DNA from: Candidatus Dojkabacteria bacterium | GTDB taxonomy: Bacteria > Patescibacteriota > Dojkabacteria > J137 | Assembly: GCA_030950485.1 (NCBI GenBank) | Contig: JAUZRK010000001.1 | Location: 1 to 39,997 of the forward strand | Reading direction: 5' to 3' | DNA: 39,997 nt | Shown: piece after piece, positions 25,911-34,460 of the stretch | Position numbering within the stretch: the first letter of the stretch is position 1 | Layout of the letters: every line of letters starts with the position of its first letter | The notes under the pieces: generated by a model | The model's database searches: none | Told to the model about the DNA's origin: nothing | Seen by the model: the letters and a program-made list of their open reading frames with translations, nothing else | Translations under genes and position numbers: made by a program

Positions 25911-26433
25911 TTTCTATATATATTAATTTATTTAATTTTTGCTTATTCGCTTTCTTCTGAAGATATAATGATGAATTTAAAACTTCTTTAAACATTATTA
26001 TCTTCTTTATATATACTAAAGTAAATGGATCATCATTTGAATACCTAAAACTACAACTCAAATTCTGAATCATATCAATAGACTTAACCACTCTTACTTC
26101 AAAATACTTACTATTTAATAACTGAGTTAAATATTTCTCATCTCTTTGTTTTTTCTTAACCGCAGTTGTTTCGCCAGAAAAGTCTTCATAATCCTCTTTT
26201 GTTAAATCTTGAATAATCTCTAAAATTCTTCTACCAAAAATTTTGCTTATAATTTTAGATAAACTCCTATCAATGTCTTCTAAAATGTCATGAAGTAATA
26301 TTACTATTATGGTGTCTTCTATATTATGTAATTGAGAAGAATAGGTATTTATAAATTCACTTAAAATGGGTAGTATATGATCCTCATAATGATTCCCTTG
26401 ATGCTTTCTAGGTTGGGAAAGATGATTAAGCAT
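25900..26433 (-). CDS. HD-domain phosphohydrolase (RelA/SpoT hydrolase-like)
   Basis: 177 residues from the ATG at 26433. The first half matches the HD hydrolase of (p)ppGpp enzymes: SQPRKHQGNHYEDHI (the early His), then IVILLHDILEDIDRSLSKI (HD...ED), and FGRRILEIIQDLTKE. A later MIQNLSC segment fits the family's D-x-x-x-N position. There is no synthetase, TGS or ACT domain, so it resembles a small alarmone hydrolase or a general nucleotide phosphohydrolase. The open frame continues upstream without a stop for about 47 codons (ILIKKLSVKRNELRS...KLAMLNH), and part of helix 1 lies there, so the true start may be further upstream at a non-ATG codon. Confidence 0.72.
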   Translation of the reverse strand: MLNHLSQPRKHQGNHYEDHILPILSEFINTYSSQLHNIEDTIIVILLHDILEDIDRSLSKIISKIFGRRILEIIQDLTKEDYEDFSGETTAVKKKQRDEKYLTQLLNSKYFEVRVVKSIDMIQNLSCSFRYSNDDPFTLVYIKKIIMFKEVLNSSLYLQKKANKQKLNKLIYIENEK

Positions 26434-26619
26434 TGCAAGCTTACTTGCCTGTCTTATCTTTTTAGTATAGGGAACATTATTCTTTTCCAGAATCGATCGA
26501 AGCTCATTTCTTTTGACTGAAAGCTTTTTTATTAATATATTTTGATTGACAAAATAGTCTGTAATAATCGCTCGTTAGGTAGGAGAATATTAGCAGATAT
26601 ACTATCTATTTAAAAGCAT

Positions 26620-27743
26620 TTACTCTTCTCTGAATTTAAATACTTTTGAAGCAATAGCAAACGTAAGAAGAGTCCAAATCATTATTAAAAATAACTCACT
26701 CTTCAAATCAGTAATTCCTGCACCTTTAAGTGATATTGCTCTTAACGAATCAATCAATGGAGAAAGTGGAAGAATCTCAGCAAATTTTCTTACGCCATCT
26801 GGTAAGTCTTCCCTAGAAAAAAATACGCCAGAAAGAAACATCATAGGTGTTGTCATTCCACTAGCAAGGCTTTGTGCTGATTGAGAAGTTTTAGAAATAG
26901 CAGCAATAATGAATCCAATATTTAAAAATACAAAATTCCCTATAAAACCAACTAGTATTAAAAAAGGTAGACTCCCATATACATTACCGCCAAACATGAC
27001 TAATCCAATGAATAAAACTAGTAGTATCTGTATAATTGTAGATACTAGATGGGCTAATACTTCTGCCAGTAAAAATTTCCATATTGGTAATGGCGTTGCA
27101 GATAATCTCTTAAGAATCCTCTTTTCTTTTAAAGTAGATATTGTTGCTGCTATGCCTATCATTCCTGATTGCATGATACTCATTCCTAAAATACCAGGTA
27201 AAAATATTCAATTTGATTTGCTGAAACACCTTTCCTTTCTACTTCAAATGGGTTTTCCACTCCCGATATAGAGGCAGTTACATCATCAATGATTCCAGAA
27301 ATTATGAAGCTAGGTGATAGCTGGCTCTCGCTCGCTTGGTCATAATAGATATCGGCTTTTTTATCGGCACCCGAGTAATCCTTTGGAAAGTAAAGTACTA
27401 TAGTTGCTGACCTCTTATCATTAAAATAAGTAATTTCGTCACTTTCCAGCTTTGCAATTTCAAACTGAACCTCTTCTGATTCTTCTAAATATTTTTTAGC
27501 CTGCTCCAAATCAGTATATTCAGTATTAATTCCTATTCCATCAATATCTGAAAGTGCCTTTATAACCACACTTGATTCGAAGCTATTAGATTCATTAATT
27601 ACTATAATATTTGCATTGATGCTTCCTCCAAAATTGAAAAGTCTAAATAATAGTAAAAAAATCACAGGAAATAGAATTGTCCAAAAGACTGCTTCTTTAT
27701 CTCTGAAATATTGTTTTAATGATGCAATAAGTAATTTATACAT
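26620..27743 (-). pseudogene. ABC-2 type exporter permease, frameshifted
   Basis: ORFs 27186-27743 and 26620-27183 are the two halves of one permease of about 374 residues. The first has an N-terminal helix (FWTILFPVIFLLLFRLF) and a large extracytoplasmic domain. The frame breaks at a T5 run (minus strand; 27200-27204): one extra T gives IEYFLPGILGMSIMQSGM, joining the second part, which has the conserved LKEKRILKRLSATPLP and five further hydrophobic helices. It pairs with the ATPase encoded upstream in the same operon (one-base gap) and would export drugs, lipids or a peptide. Without the correction both pieces lack a complete pore, so an assembly indel should be considered. Confidence 0.85.
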
Positions 27744-27744
27744 T

Positions 27745-28716
27745 TTATTTTATTAATGATTCTGAATTACCGTGATTGACTCCTTTTCTTAAAGAATTCC
27801 CTGTTAAAGTTATAAATACATCTTCAAGATTAGGAGGTATTATTTCTAGATTCTTAAATTCTATTCCGATATCTTCAATGTCTTTCAAGATGTCATTAAT
27901 AAGCTTTGAATCTTCAATTCTCAACACTATCTTCTCTTTCTCATTCCACAACTCAACAATTTCAGTCATATCTGATACTTTTTTTAATATTGCATCATTA
28001 AAAGCCTCCTCAGGAATAAATTTTATTGTAAATTTAAGATTCTGCTTAATAATTAGATTTTGAGGCGTATCCAAATCAATAAGACTACCTTCATACATTA
28101 TTGCAATTCGATCACATAATTCTTCAGCCTCTTCCATATAATGCGTAGTCAAAATTATAGTCTTCCCCTCTTTATTTATCTGTTTAATAAGTTCCCATAG
28201 TTCTCTCCTAATATTTGGATCGAGACCTGTAGTTGGTTCATCAAGAAATACAATATCTGGATCATTTATTAGTGCTGCGATTATAGAAAACCTTTGTGCT
28301 TGTCCACCTGAGAGATTCTTTACTAGTTCATTTCTTTTTTCGTATAACCCAACCATTTTAAGTAATTCTATTGGATCTTTTTTCTTTTTATACATAGATC
28401 CAAATAAGTCTAGGATTTCAACTAGCTTTAGTTTGTCGAAATATGCGCTTGACTGAAGTTGTACACCAATTATTTCTTGTAACGAAGCTCTATTATCTTT
28501 ATCATTTACATCTACATTATTTACAATTATTCCCCCAGAATCTATAGATCTAAGTCCTTCAATCATTTCTAGCATAGTAGTTTTACCTGCACCATTTGGA
28601 CCAAGAATTCCAAATATCTCACCCTTTATTACAGAGAAACTTGCATTTTTAACTGCTAGATTTTGTTTATAGCTTTTATTTAATGCGTTTACTTTTATTA
28701 TTTCCATTAAAATCAT
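27745..28716 (-). CDS. ABC transporter ATP-binding protein (ABC-2 exporter)
   Basis: 323 residues. Walker A is GPNGAGKTT, the Q-loop region is GVQLQSSAY, the signature is LSGGQAQRFS, Walker B is DIVFLDEPTTGLDP and the H-loop is TTHYMEEAEELC. The C-terminal ~90 residues are the DUF4162-like extension common in drug- and lipid-exporter ATPases. It is the partner of the adjacent broken permease. The Met at position 4 (28707) may be the real start: a TATAAT lies ten bases before it, consistent with a very short leader. Confidence 0.92.
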   Translation of the reverse strand: MILMEIIKVNALNKSYKQNLAVKNASFSVIKGEIFGILGPNGAGKTTMLEMIEGLRSIDSGGIIVNNVDVNDKDNRASLQEIIGVQLQSSAYFDKLKLVEILDLFGSMYKKKKDPIELLKMVGLYEKRNELVKNLSGGQAQRFSIIAALINDPDIVFLDEPTTGLDPNIRRELWELIKQINKEGKTIILTTHYMEEAEELCDRIAIMYEGSLIDLDTPQNLIIKQNLKFTIKFIPEEAFNDAILKKVSDMTEIVELWNEKEKIVLRIEDSKLINDILKDIEDIGIEFKNLEIIPPNLEDVFITLTGNSLRKGVNHGNSESLIK

Positions 28717-28794
28717 TATTATATATTACAAACATTAAGTCTATGGGTATGGTCATTGGTAGAATAAATGTTAAAATATTTATATATATCATTT

Positions 28795-28800
28795 TATAAT
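28795..28800 (+). promoter_or_regulatory. -10 box before the two-helix membrane protein
   Basis: Perfect TATAAT, 11 bases before the ATG at 28812, with TTAAAA about 18 bases upstream as a weak -35. The transcript leader would be only a few bases. Confidence 0.5.
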
Positions 28801-28811
28801 TCACAAGACAG

Positions 28812-29813
28812 ATGGCAAAAGCACTATTTAGACAAACAAAGTTAAATAATAACTTTGGTAAATTCGAAGAAGGAAAAGATTCGAATACAAAATACGAAGT
28901 GATTAGAATTGGACAATATACAAAAACTTTTGGTAAAGAAACAAAAGAAAGAAATTTTAAGTTTCAAATAAAAGGAGAAGATAAAACTGTTTCTTTTGGA
29001 GAGAAAATAATGAAAGCTTTTGTTAAAAATAAAGTAACTGCAGAAGAGGTTTTTGAAAATGCTGTAAAAGAGCATAGAGGTAAAATAAAAATAAGTTTAG
29101 AAAGTCAATGGAACATTTTGAAAAAGATAGTTGCTGTAGTTGCTCTAATCATGGTTGTAATGGTTGGAGTAGTTTATGTAATGATGACTACAGATAAAAA
29201 CTTTAATGATGAAATAGTAACATTAGAAGACATCACTGATGGAAGTGAAGGTGATTTTATAGCAGTAGATATGTTTATGATGGATGCTAATTATGTAGAG
29301 ATTACTGAAACTAATGAAACATATGGTGTTGAAACTAGTAGTAATACAAAAGAAGGAAACACCTATGTTTTAGGAACATTTTTAACTGGAGAATCAAATG
29401 ATACTTTCATTTATAGATTTAATCCTCAAAGTAAAATGGCAGATAAGTTCAATATAAACTTTAGTATTTTAGGAACAACAGCAGAAGAATATGAAATAGA
29501 AGGCGTTGAAGGAGAGATAAAAAAGCTAAGTGAAATTGAAGATTTAGATGGAAGTTTTCAATTCATGGATTACTTCAATGAATCTATAGATTTATATAAT
29601 GAAGACGGTTATGAATTTAATAGCCCTAAATATCTAATTGATGGAAACGTAACTCAAGGTAAGTTTTCTAATGTAATAATGGGAACAGGAGTTACTGCAT
29701 TTATAGCATTAGCAACAATTGCTTTGACAATAGTGGCGTTTAAAAAAGATGCTAGCTCAATCTCAGATTTAGTTTCAAGTACTAAGGGCAGGTCACCAAT
29801 ACAGAAAGCTTAA
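28812..29813 (+). CDS. Two-helix membrane protein of unknown function
   Basis: 333 residues. The first ~105 are cytoplasmic, Lys-rich and soluble (FGKFEEGKDSNTKYEVIRIG, KFQIKGEDKTVSF). A helix follows (IVAVVALIMVVMVGVVYVMM), then an extracytoplasmic domain of about 155 residues rich in Asp/Glu, and a second helix (TAFIALATIALTIVAF) close to the C-terminus. Both ends therefore lie inside. No family is recognised. It is the only plus-strand gene between 2.3 and 37.6 kb and is divergent from the ABC exporter operon. A TATAAT lies just before the start and a shared terminator follows. Confidence 0.7.
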   Translation: MAKALFRQTKLNNNFGKFEEGKDSNTKYEVIRIGQYTKTFGKETKERNFKFQIKGEDKTVSFGEKIMKAFVKNKVTAEEVFENAVKEHRGKIKISLESQWNILKKIVAVVALIMVVMVGVVYVMMTTDKNFNDEIVTLEDITDGSEGDFIAVDMFMMDANYVEITETNETYGVETSSNTKEGNTYVLGTFLTGESNDTFIYRFNPQSKMADKFNINFSILGTTAEEYEIEGVEGEIKKLSEIEDLDGSFQFMDYFNESIDLYNEDGYEFNSPKYLIDGNVTQGKFSNVIMGTGVTAFIALATIALTIVAFKKDASSISDLVSSTKGRSPIQKA

Positions 29814-29828
29814 ACTCGAACTACAAAT

Positions 29829-29865
29829 TAAAGAAAAAGAGGTAGTTAATATCTCTTTTTCTTTA
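29829..29865. terminator. Bidirectional terminator between convergent genes
   Basis: TAAAGAAAAAGAG and CTCTTTTTCTTTA form a 13-bp stem with an 11-base loop and are T-rich in both directions. It serves the plus-strand membrane protein and overlaps the stop codon of the minus-strand glycosidase half at 29863. Confidence 0.75.
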
Positions 29866-30792
29866 AGATTCTTTAATTTGATCCTCTAAAGTATAACTTC
29901 CCTTTTCTCCACGAACTCTCAAAACCTTTCCCCTTATTTGTTTTAAATTAGAAATTGCATCTTGAATATAAACAGTTCTACCTTTAAAAGTTATTTCATT
30001 GATACCTTGTAGTTCTAGTTGCTCAAGTTGATTTATTTGTTTTTCAATAGCGGCTTTTATCCCGCTATTATCTAGATTTACAGTAACTTCTAGGATTTCA
30101 TCATACTCAGCTTTTCTTCCGCCTTCCCAGCCCAGAATACCAAACTGAGAGTCATCAGATACTGATCCTCTCCATTCTGAGTTTGGTGATTGAGTCCAAG
30201 TATTTGCCTCTTCTACCGTCATTATCAAATATCCACCATTAAGAAATTCTAGTATATTCAATTGGATATTTAGTTCTTGTATCGGCGAGTTAGAGCCTGT
30301 CGGTAGTCCTATTTCGGTAAATCGAATGTTTGGTAGTTGGGCAAGATCTATACCTCCTGTTACTGCAGCATTTATATACATATGATTGATTCTCAATACA
30401 GTCTCTACTAGTCCCTCATTATCCTTAAACCAACCATTAATAAATGTTTCTGATTCTTGCTCGATTTCAGCTCGCCTATTAATAACTGTTGGAAATAAAA
30501 AGCCTGATCGATCAATACCTATCTCATGAGAACAATAACGTTGTATAGCTACAAAGTCTTCTGGAAAATAGCCCAGTTCTGTGGCTCTTTTTAGCATATA
30601 CCTTATTGGTGTATAGACAAACCAGTCATATATTCGTGAAAATTCATCCCCAATACGATTGAATATTCCTAAACCGCCAAAGTCTCTCACTCTCTTACCT
30701 CCCGACATAATCGATGGTGAACCTATACCTATACCATTTAGATGCGCTCGATCCTTTAACCGTATATAACCTTCTACATTTGCTTCTAGCAT
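29863..30792 (-). CDS. GH1-like glycosidase, C-terminal half (probably one enzyme with 30786-31940)
   Basis: 309 residues that continue the (beta/alpha)8 barrel of the upstream ORF. The likely nucleophile lies in NIRFTEIGLPTGSNSP, the place of the TENG motif, and NSEWRGSVSDDSQFGILGW matches the glucoside-binding FEW...FGL stretch near the end of GH1 enzymes. The segment LKDRAHLNGIGIGSPSI fits strand 5. The ORF starts inside the end of the other half (overlap ATGCTAG). One extra A in the A4 run (T4 at 30795-30798) would fuse the two as PKIVKRMLEANVEGYIRLK, a continuous amphipathic helix. The last ~90 residues include a short coiled segment (IEKQINQLEQLELQG). Confidence 0.7.
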   Translation of the reverse strand: MLEANVEGYIRLKDRAHLNGIGIGSPSIMSGGKRVRDFGGLGIFNRIGDEFSRIYDWFVYTPIRYMLKRATELGYFPEDFVAIQRYCSHEIGIDRSGFLFPTVINRRAEIEQESETFINGWFKDNEGLVETVLRINHMYINAAVTGGIDLAQLPNIRFTEIGLPTGSNSPIQELNIQLNILEFLNGGYLIMTVEEANTWTQSPNSEWRGSVSDDSQFGILGWEGGRKAEYDEILEVTVNLDNSGIKAAIEKQINQLEQLELQGINEITFKGRTVYIQDAISNLKQIRGKVLRVRGEKGSYTLEDQIKES

Positions 30793-31940
30793 TCTTTTAC
30801 AATCTTAGGAAACCCAAATTGATGTTTAGTATTTGGAGCCCATGAGTCATCTCCAGCTAATAAAAAGTGTGCAGCAGATACATAGGTAATTGTTTCATTT
30901 AAGAGTAATAAATCTATTTTAGATAAATCAAGACCATACTCAGTTTTCTTATCTATAATGTAATCTAGAACAATATCAATGTATCTCAAGAATTCATCAC
31001 TCATCCTTTCTTCAGCCCATCCTTTAGGAATCCATTCAGGAAAGTTCATATGGCCTAAGCATAAATCTACATTTATTCCATACAGTTGAGCCTCTTTTGT
31101 CAGGTCTAATATCCAATCTAATATTCGTGTATCAATCTCGCTTTCTTCATTTATTAATACTTGGGCCATATCGATGCTAAAGCGTACGCTATTAGCGCCT
31201 AATTCTGCAGCTTGATAGATATAATTTTCATAATATGCTCTACCTTTAGGCTCTATTGGGATCACCTTAAAACCTTGTTTCTCCTCCTCAGTTAACTCAG
31301 TTACTATTAGATTTTCTAATTGGTTTGCACAATGTCGTACTCTGCTTATAGTATACTTATTTCTTATATTTTCACTATCAAATGGGTTTAAATGAAGATT
31401 GAGCTTAACATTATTCATCCTACATTTTTCCAATGCTTGTCTTACTACAGGAATAAAAAGTTCCATGCACTCGTCGTCTAACTCTAAAATTGTAAAGTCT
31501 ATTGGAATATTTACTGAAACATCCTTTTCTAAACCATCTGGAATTGTAAGCCATGAGGTTTCAAGTTGGACTCCCTCAACACCTAGTTTGTGACCCTCTG
31601 GAAGTCTCCTTATAACTCGATCAACTCTTTCTAATACTATACTTTCTATTTGCTGCTTATCTTTGCATCTTAAAGCTTCAGTTAGTTTTTGATGTATTCC
31701 GTCTCTGTGAAATTGACCAAAATGAGATCTCTTATCGATCGAAACTACTAACTCCGGATTTTCAGCTAAATCTATTGAGTGTATAGATTTACCTTCATCA
31801 TCTACAAACCTGAACGAAATACTGGGGTCTTCTTGTAAAAATGCAGTAGCAGTCCCAACTTTTAGCAATTCTTCTTGTTCTGAGTTATCTTCTCTAGCAT
31901 AATTTAGGCTAGTGTCAGCTGATAATAATACTCCGCTCAT
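30786..31940 (-). CDS. GH1-like glycosidase, N-terminal half (probably one enzyme with 29863-30792)
   Basis: 384 residues. The first ~200 are unrecognised, beta-rich and acidic. The rest is the start of a clan GH-A barrel: SVRFSIDMAQVLINEES (the SWSRI-like strand), then GINVDLCLGHMNFPEWIPKGW (TLHH...P.W region), FLRYIDIVLDYIIDKK, and DLLLLNETITY, in which NE is the acid/base position of GH1 (normally TxNEP). It ends in TAG soon after WAPNTKHQFGFPKIVKEC. A barrel cannot function with only four strands, and the next ORF supplies the rest with the nucleophile, so the two are best read as one enzyme of about 690 residues interrupted by a one-base indel. The sugar substrate is unknown. Confidence 0.72.
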   Translation of the reverse strand: MSGVLLSADTSLNYAREDNSEQEELLKVGTATAFLQEDPSISFRFVDDEGKSIHSIDLAENPELVVSIDKRSHFGQFHRDGIHQKLTEALRCKDKQQIESIVLERVDRVIRRLPEGHKLGVEGVQLETSWLTIPDGLEKDVSVNIPIDFTILELDDECMELFIPVVRQALEKCRMNNVKLNLHLNPFDSENIRNKYTISRVRHCANQLENLIVTELTEEEKQGFKVIPIEPKGRAYYENYIYQAAELGANSVRFSIDMAQVLINEESEIDTRILDWILDLTKEAQLYGINVDLCLGHMNFPEWIPKGWAEERMSDEFLRYIDIVLDYIIDKKTEYGLDLSKIDLLLLNETITYVSAAHFLLAGDDSWAPNTKHQFGFPKIVKEC

Positions 31941-32033
31941 TCTATATAATTTACTTTTCTATGATGTATTTATCTAAAAACGTTACATATGATACCATCT
32001 TTCAGAAACTGTTAAAGAATTCAAAGTGTAACA

Positions 32034-32072
32034 TCCAGGTGCCTTAAGGTTTTATCCATTAAAGCACCTGGA
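32034..32072 (-). other. Hairpin downstream of the GNAT gene
   Basis: TCCAGGTGC and GCACCTGGA form a perfect 9-bp stem around a 21-base loop. On the minus strand it lies 14 bases past the GNAT stop. The tail TGTTACACTTTG is not a clear U-tract, so its role as terminator is uncertain. Confidence 0.5.
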
Positions 32073-32085
32073 CGCTGTGTGTTAG

Positions 32086-32739
32086 CTAGACTCGTTCAAT
32101 TCTCTCACTAACCCAATTTAAAATTTGTATTGTTATTTCAACTCCTTCTTTTAGCTCTTCAGGCAAGCGATTTACATCTACAAACTTGGGATTATGACAC
32201 TCTAAGTGCATACAATCAATCCATTTACCATCAAAGTGATACTTTTGTTGAGAATAACCTACATTCCGATATCTAGATTTATAGAGAGCTTTGTAAGATC
32301 CCCAATTCTGAATTTTCAAATTATTATCCCAGAGCACTGTCGACTCGAGACAAAAAATTGGCATGGGAACTTGCGTAAACAAATACCATGTTCTAAACAT
32401 ATGGGCTAAAGAGCCGATACCTTTACCGCGAACTTCTTTGTTTCCAAGCATAGAGCCTGTTCCCCAACGGGCATAGTGCTCTTCGTGTGCACCCCAGGTA
32501 CCAACTAGATTTCCTTCGGATTCTACTCCGATCATAATACTATCTGTTGATTTATATTTTTTTTGAATCCATTCAACTTCAGATTCTTGGCTTTGACAGA
32601 ATGCACCCTGTCCTAAGAACTGGGTTCCTTCTGTACTACGCATCCAACTAGCTAAAATTGGAGCTTCCTCAATTCGGATATCACGAAAAGTTACTTCTAA
32701 ACCTGCTTCATTAGTGAGTTGATATGTTTTCGTCTGCAT
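32086..32739 (-). CDS. GNAT-family acetyltransferase
   Basis: 217 residues. The acetyl-CoA motif A is visible: GNLVGTWGAHEEHYARWGTGSM followed by LGNKEVRGKGIGSLAHMFRTWYLF, with the R-G-K-G-I-G-S pyrophosphate loop. The N-terminal ~60 residues (ASWMRSTEGTQFLG) resemble the acceptor side of RimJ/RimL-type enzymes. The C-terminal part (CLESTVLWDNNLKIQNWGSYKALYK...NVGY) also fits that group. The acceptor is unknown. Unlike most genes here it has an AAGGA about ten bases before the ATG, a weak Shine-Dalgarno, which may reflect a different origin. Confidence 0.82.
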   Translation of the reverse strand: MQTKTYQLTNEAGLEVTFRDIRIEEAPILASWMRSTEGTQFLGQGAFCQSQESEVEWIQKKYKSTDSIMIGVESEGNLVGTWGAHEEHYARWGTGSMLGNKEVRGKGIGSLAHMFRTWYLFTQVPMPIFCLESTVLWDNNLKIQNWGSYKALYKSRYRNVGYSQQKYHFDGKWIDCMHLECHNPKFVDVNRLPEELKEGVEITIQILNWVSERIERV

Positions 32740-33146
32740 TTTGACTTTTTCCTTTTTACTTTTGAATTAGTGATTGAATTGTTAAAGAATTTACTAACAC
32801 AGTGTACCTTTGCGGGTAAGGATGTTTTGGCCATATACACCTTCCTTTCTATCCTTAAGATAAGCATTAGCACAGTAAAATCCGCTTTGGGGAAGTTTTT
32901 GATTAGAAAATACAGAAAAGAACCCACAAAGTGGACTTATCTGTATAAATGTTTATAAATGGAGAATTTTGAAAATAAATACCTACAGACAGTCCTAGTT
33001 GAACCCCACAATTGCTTGTGACATTAGCTTAGAAAATTTCTTTTTGTCTGTATGTGTATTATTCATGATGATTTGATTATATAACAAAGATATTGGTCGA
33101 GCAAACAGAAAAATCGCTGATAGGTAAGTGTACCCTTGGAAAAGCA
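32740..33146. other. Gene-free stretch with possible secondary structure
   Basis: About 400 bases without a credible gene; the two overlapping ORFs on opposite strands (32719-32958 and 32697-32927) show no recognisable features. An inverted pair TACAGACA (32984-32991) and TGTCTGTA (33045-33052) encloses a small hairpin CACAA-TTGC-TTGTG (33007-33020), so part of it could fold as an RNA. I see no promoter or tRNA here. Confidence 0.35.
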
Positions 33147-33194
33147 AAAGTAATACGGTAGCTAATAAATTTTTAGAAGCTATCGTATTACTTT
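33147..33194 (-). terminator. Terminator of the fifth DUF5648 gene
   Basis: AAAGTAATACGGTAGCT and AGCTATCGTATTACTTT form a 17-position stem with one G-T pair and a 14-base loop. On the minus strand it ends in TTTTGCTTTTCC. It lies 8 bases past the stop at 33202. Confidence 0.85.
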
Positions 33195-33201
33195 AAAAAA
33201 T

Positions 33202-34355
33202 CTACTGAACTATAGGAGGTCTTTGCGAAAAATCTACTGTCATTGATTCTACAATGTTTTTCACTGCAACTTCACCCTCTTCTAGACTCATATCTATACC
33301 AGACCAAGATACAAGTACAAAGTCATAATAAGTTTCATTTGAAGTAGTATCAACACTGCTAGTATAGTAATAACTTAAAACCCCTGTCCTTCCTTCAAAA
33401 AATGTATCAGATGAGGCAACTAATGAGCTAAATTTATCACCACTATTAGAGAAAGTATCGTAGTTCTCTTTAATATCTGAATTTATAGTTGATAAAAGCG
33501 TAAGCATATCTTTTTTTGAGACACAATTTACTTCAGCTACTACTACACCTTTCTCTAGAAAGAAAATCTCTTGATAAGAAAGACCTGACTTGATTTTATT
33601 TTTACATAAAAATGAATTATCAGATGAGTTTTTTATACCTAAGCTAGTCTCAAAGCTAGTACCTAAATTTTTAAAATCTAGTTTACTTTTTAAGTCTGCG
33701 TCTGGTGTATAGAATGCAACTGTTTCATATGTAAAAACCCCTTCCCACTTCCCTCCTTCCTGAGAATTAGTAATAACTCTCTGCTTATTAGTATCTCCTA
33801 CTACATAAAAATGAACTGAACCGCCTAAAGCATTATGTCTAAATCTGTAAACTGCAGTTGAGTCTTCATTGGTGCTTTCGTAAACACAAAATGCTACTGT
33901 CTCATATGTAAAAGCATTATCCCAAATCCCACCTTCTCTAGAATTCATAATTACACTCATCATATTTTCTTCACCTGTGACATAAAAGTGAATTGTTCCG
34001 TACTTATTATTCAAGAATCTATAAACTGGCACTGTACCAGGGTTACACTCCCCGTCCTTAAACTCATACGCTTTAAAAGCTTCACCCTCATATACATAGG
34101 CTCCATCCCATACACCTCCTCTAGCTATTTTTAAATCAAGCTCATCCTTACTACACTACTCTCTCCTAAAACGTAAAAATGTGCAGAATCTAATGTATTA
34201 TTTCTATACCTATAAACAGTTGAAGGAATATTGACAATACTTTCTTCTACAGGTTGCTCATAATAGCCTACGTAAGCACTAGCAAGCTGAGTAATCATGC
34301 TCATAGAGAAAATAATCAGCGCACCTATAATGGACAATTTATATTGTAATTTCAT
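33202..34355 (-). pseudogene. Secreted DUF5648-repeat protein interrupted by a 5-bp tandem duplication
   Basis: ORF 34131-34355 holds a signal peptide (MKLQYKLSIIGALIIFSMSM, cleavage near ASA) and the start of repeat 1 (SAHFYVLGESS). ORF 33202-34032 holds repeats 2 and 3 (TIHFYVTG, GGSVHFYVVG) and a tail domain ending LVSWSGIDM...VKNIVESMTVDF, shared with two paralogues. The break is a tandem duplication of five bases, ACTACACTAC on the plus strand at 34150-34159. Removing one copy gives GESSKDELDLKIARGGVWDG, which has exactly the 16-residue spacing between the G and W of the paralogues. The Cys pair (GECNPGT, AFCVYE) is kept. A two-copy repeat can be gained or lost, so reversible switching is possible, as is decay or misassembly. 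Confidence 0.83.
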
Positions 34356-34460
34356 AATTCAAGTAATAATTAAATAATTACTCAATTATAAATCTTAAAT
34401 TGGGATCTAGAGTTTGATTTTGTAAAGTTTGAAAGCATCTTGAAAGAATTGAGATATAAA

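Noticed and set aside
32697-32958. Two overlapping ORFs of 76 and 79 residues on opposite strands
   Set aside because: They overlap each other and the GNAT start, and neither has recognisable domains.
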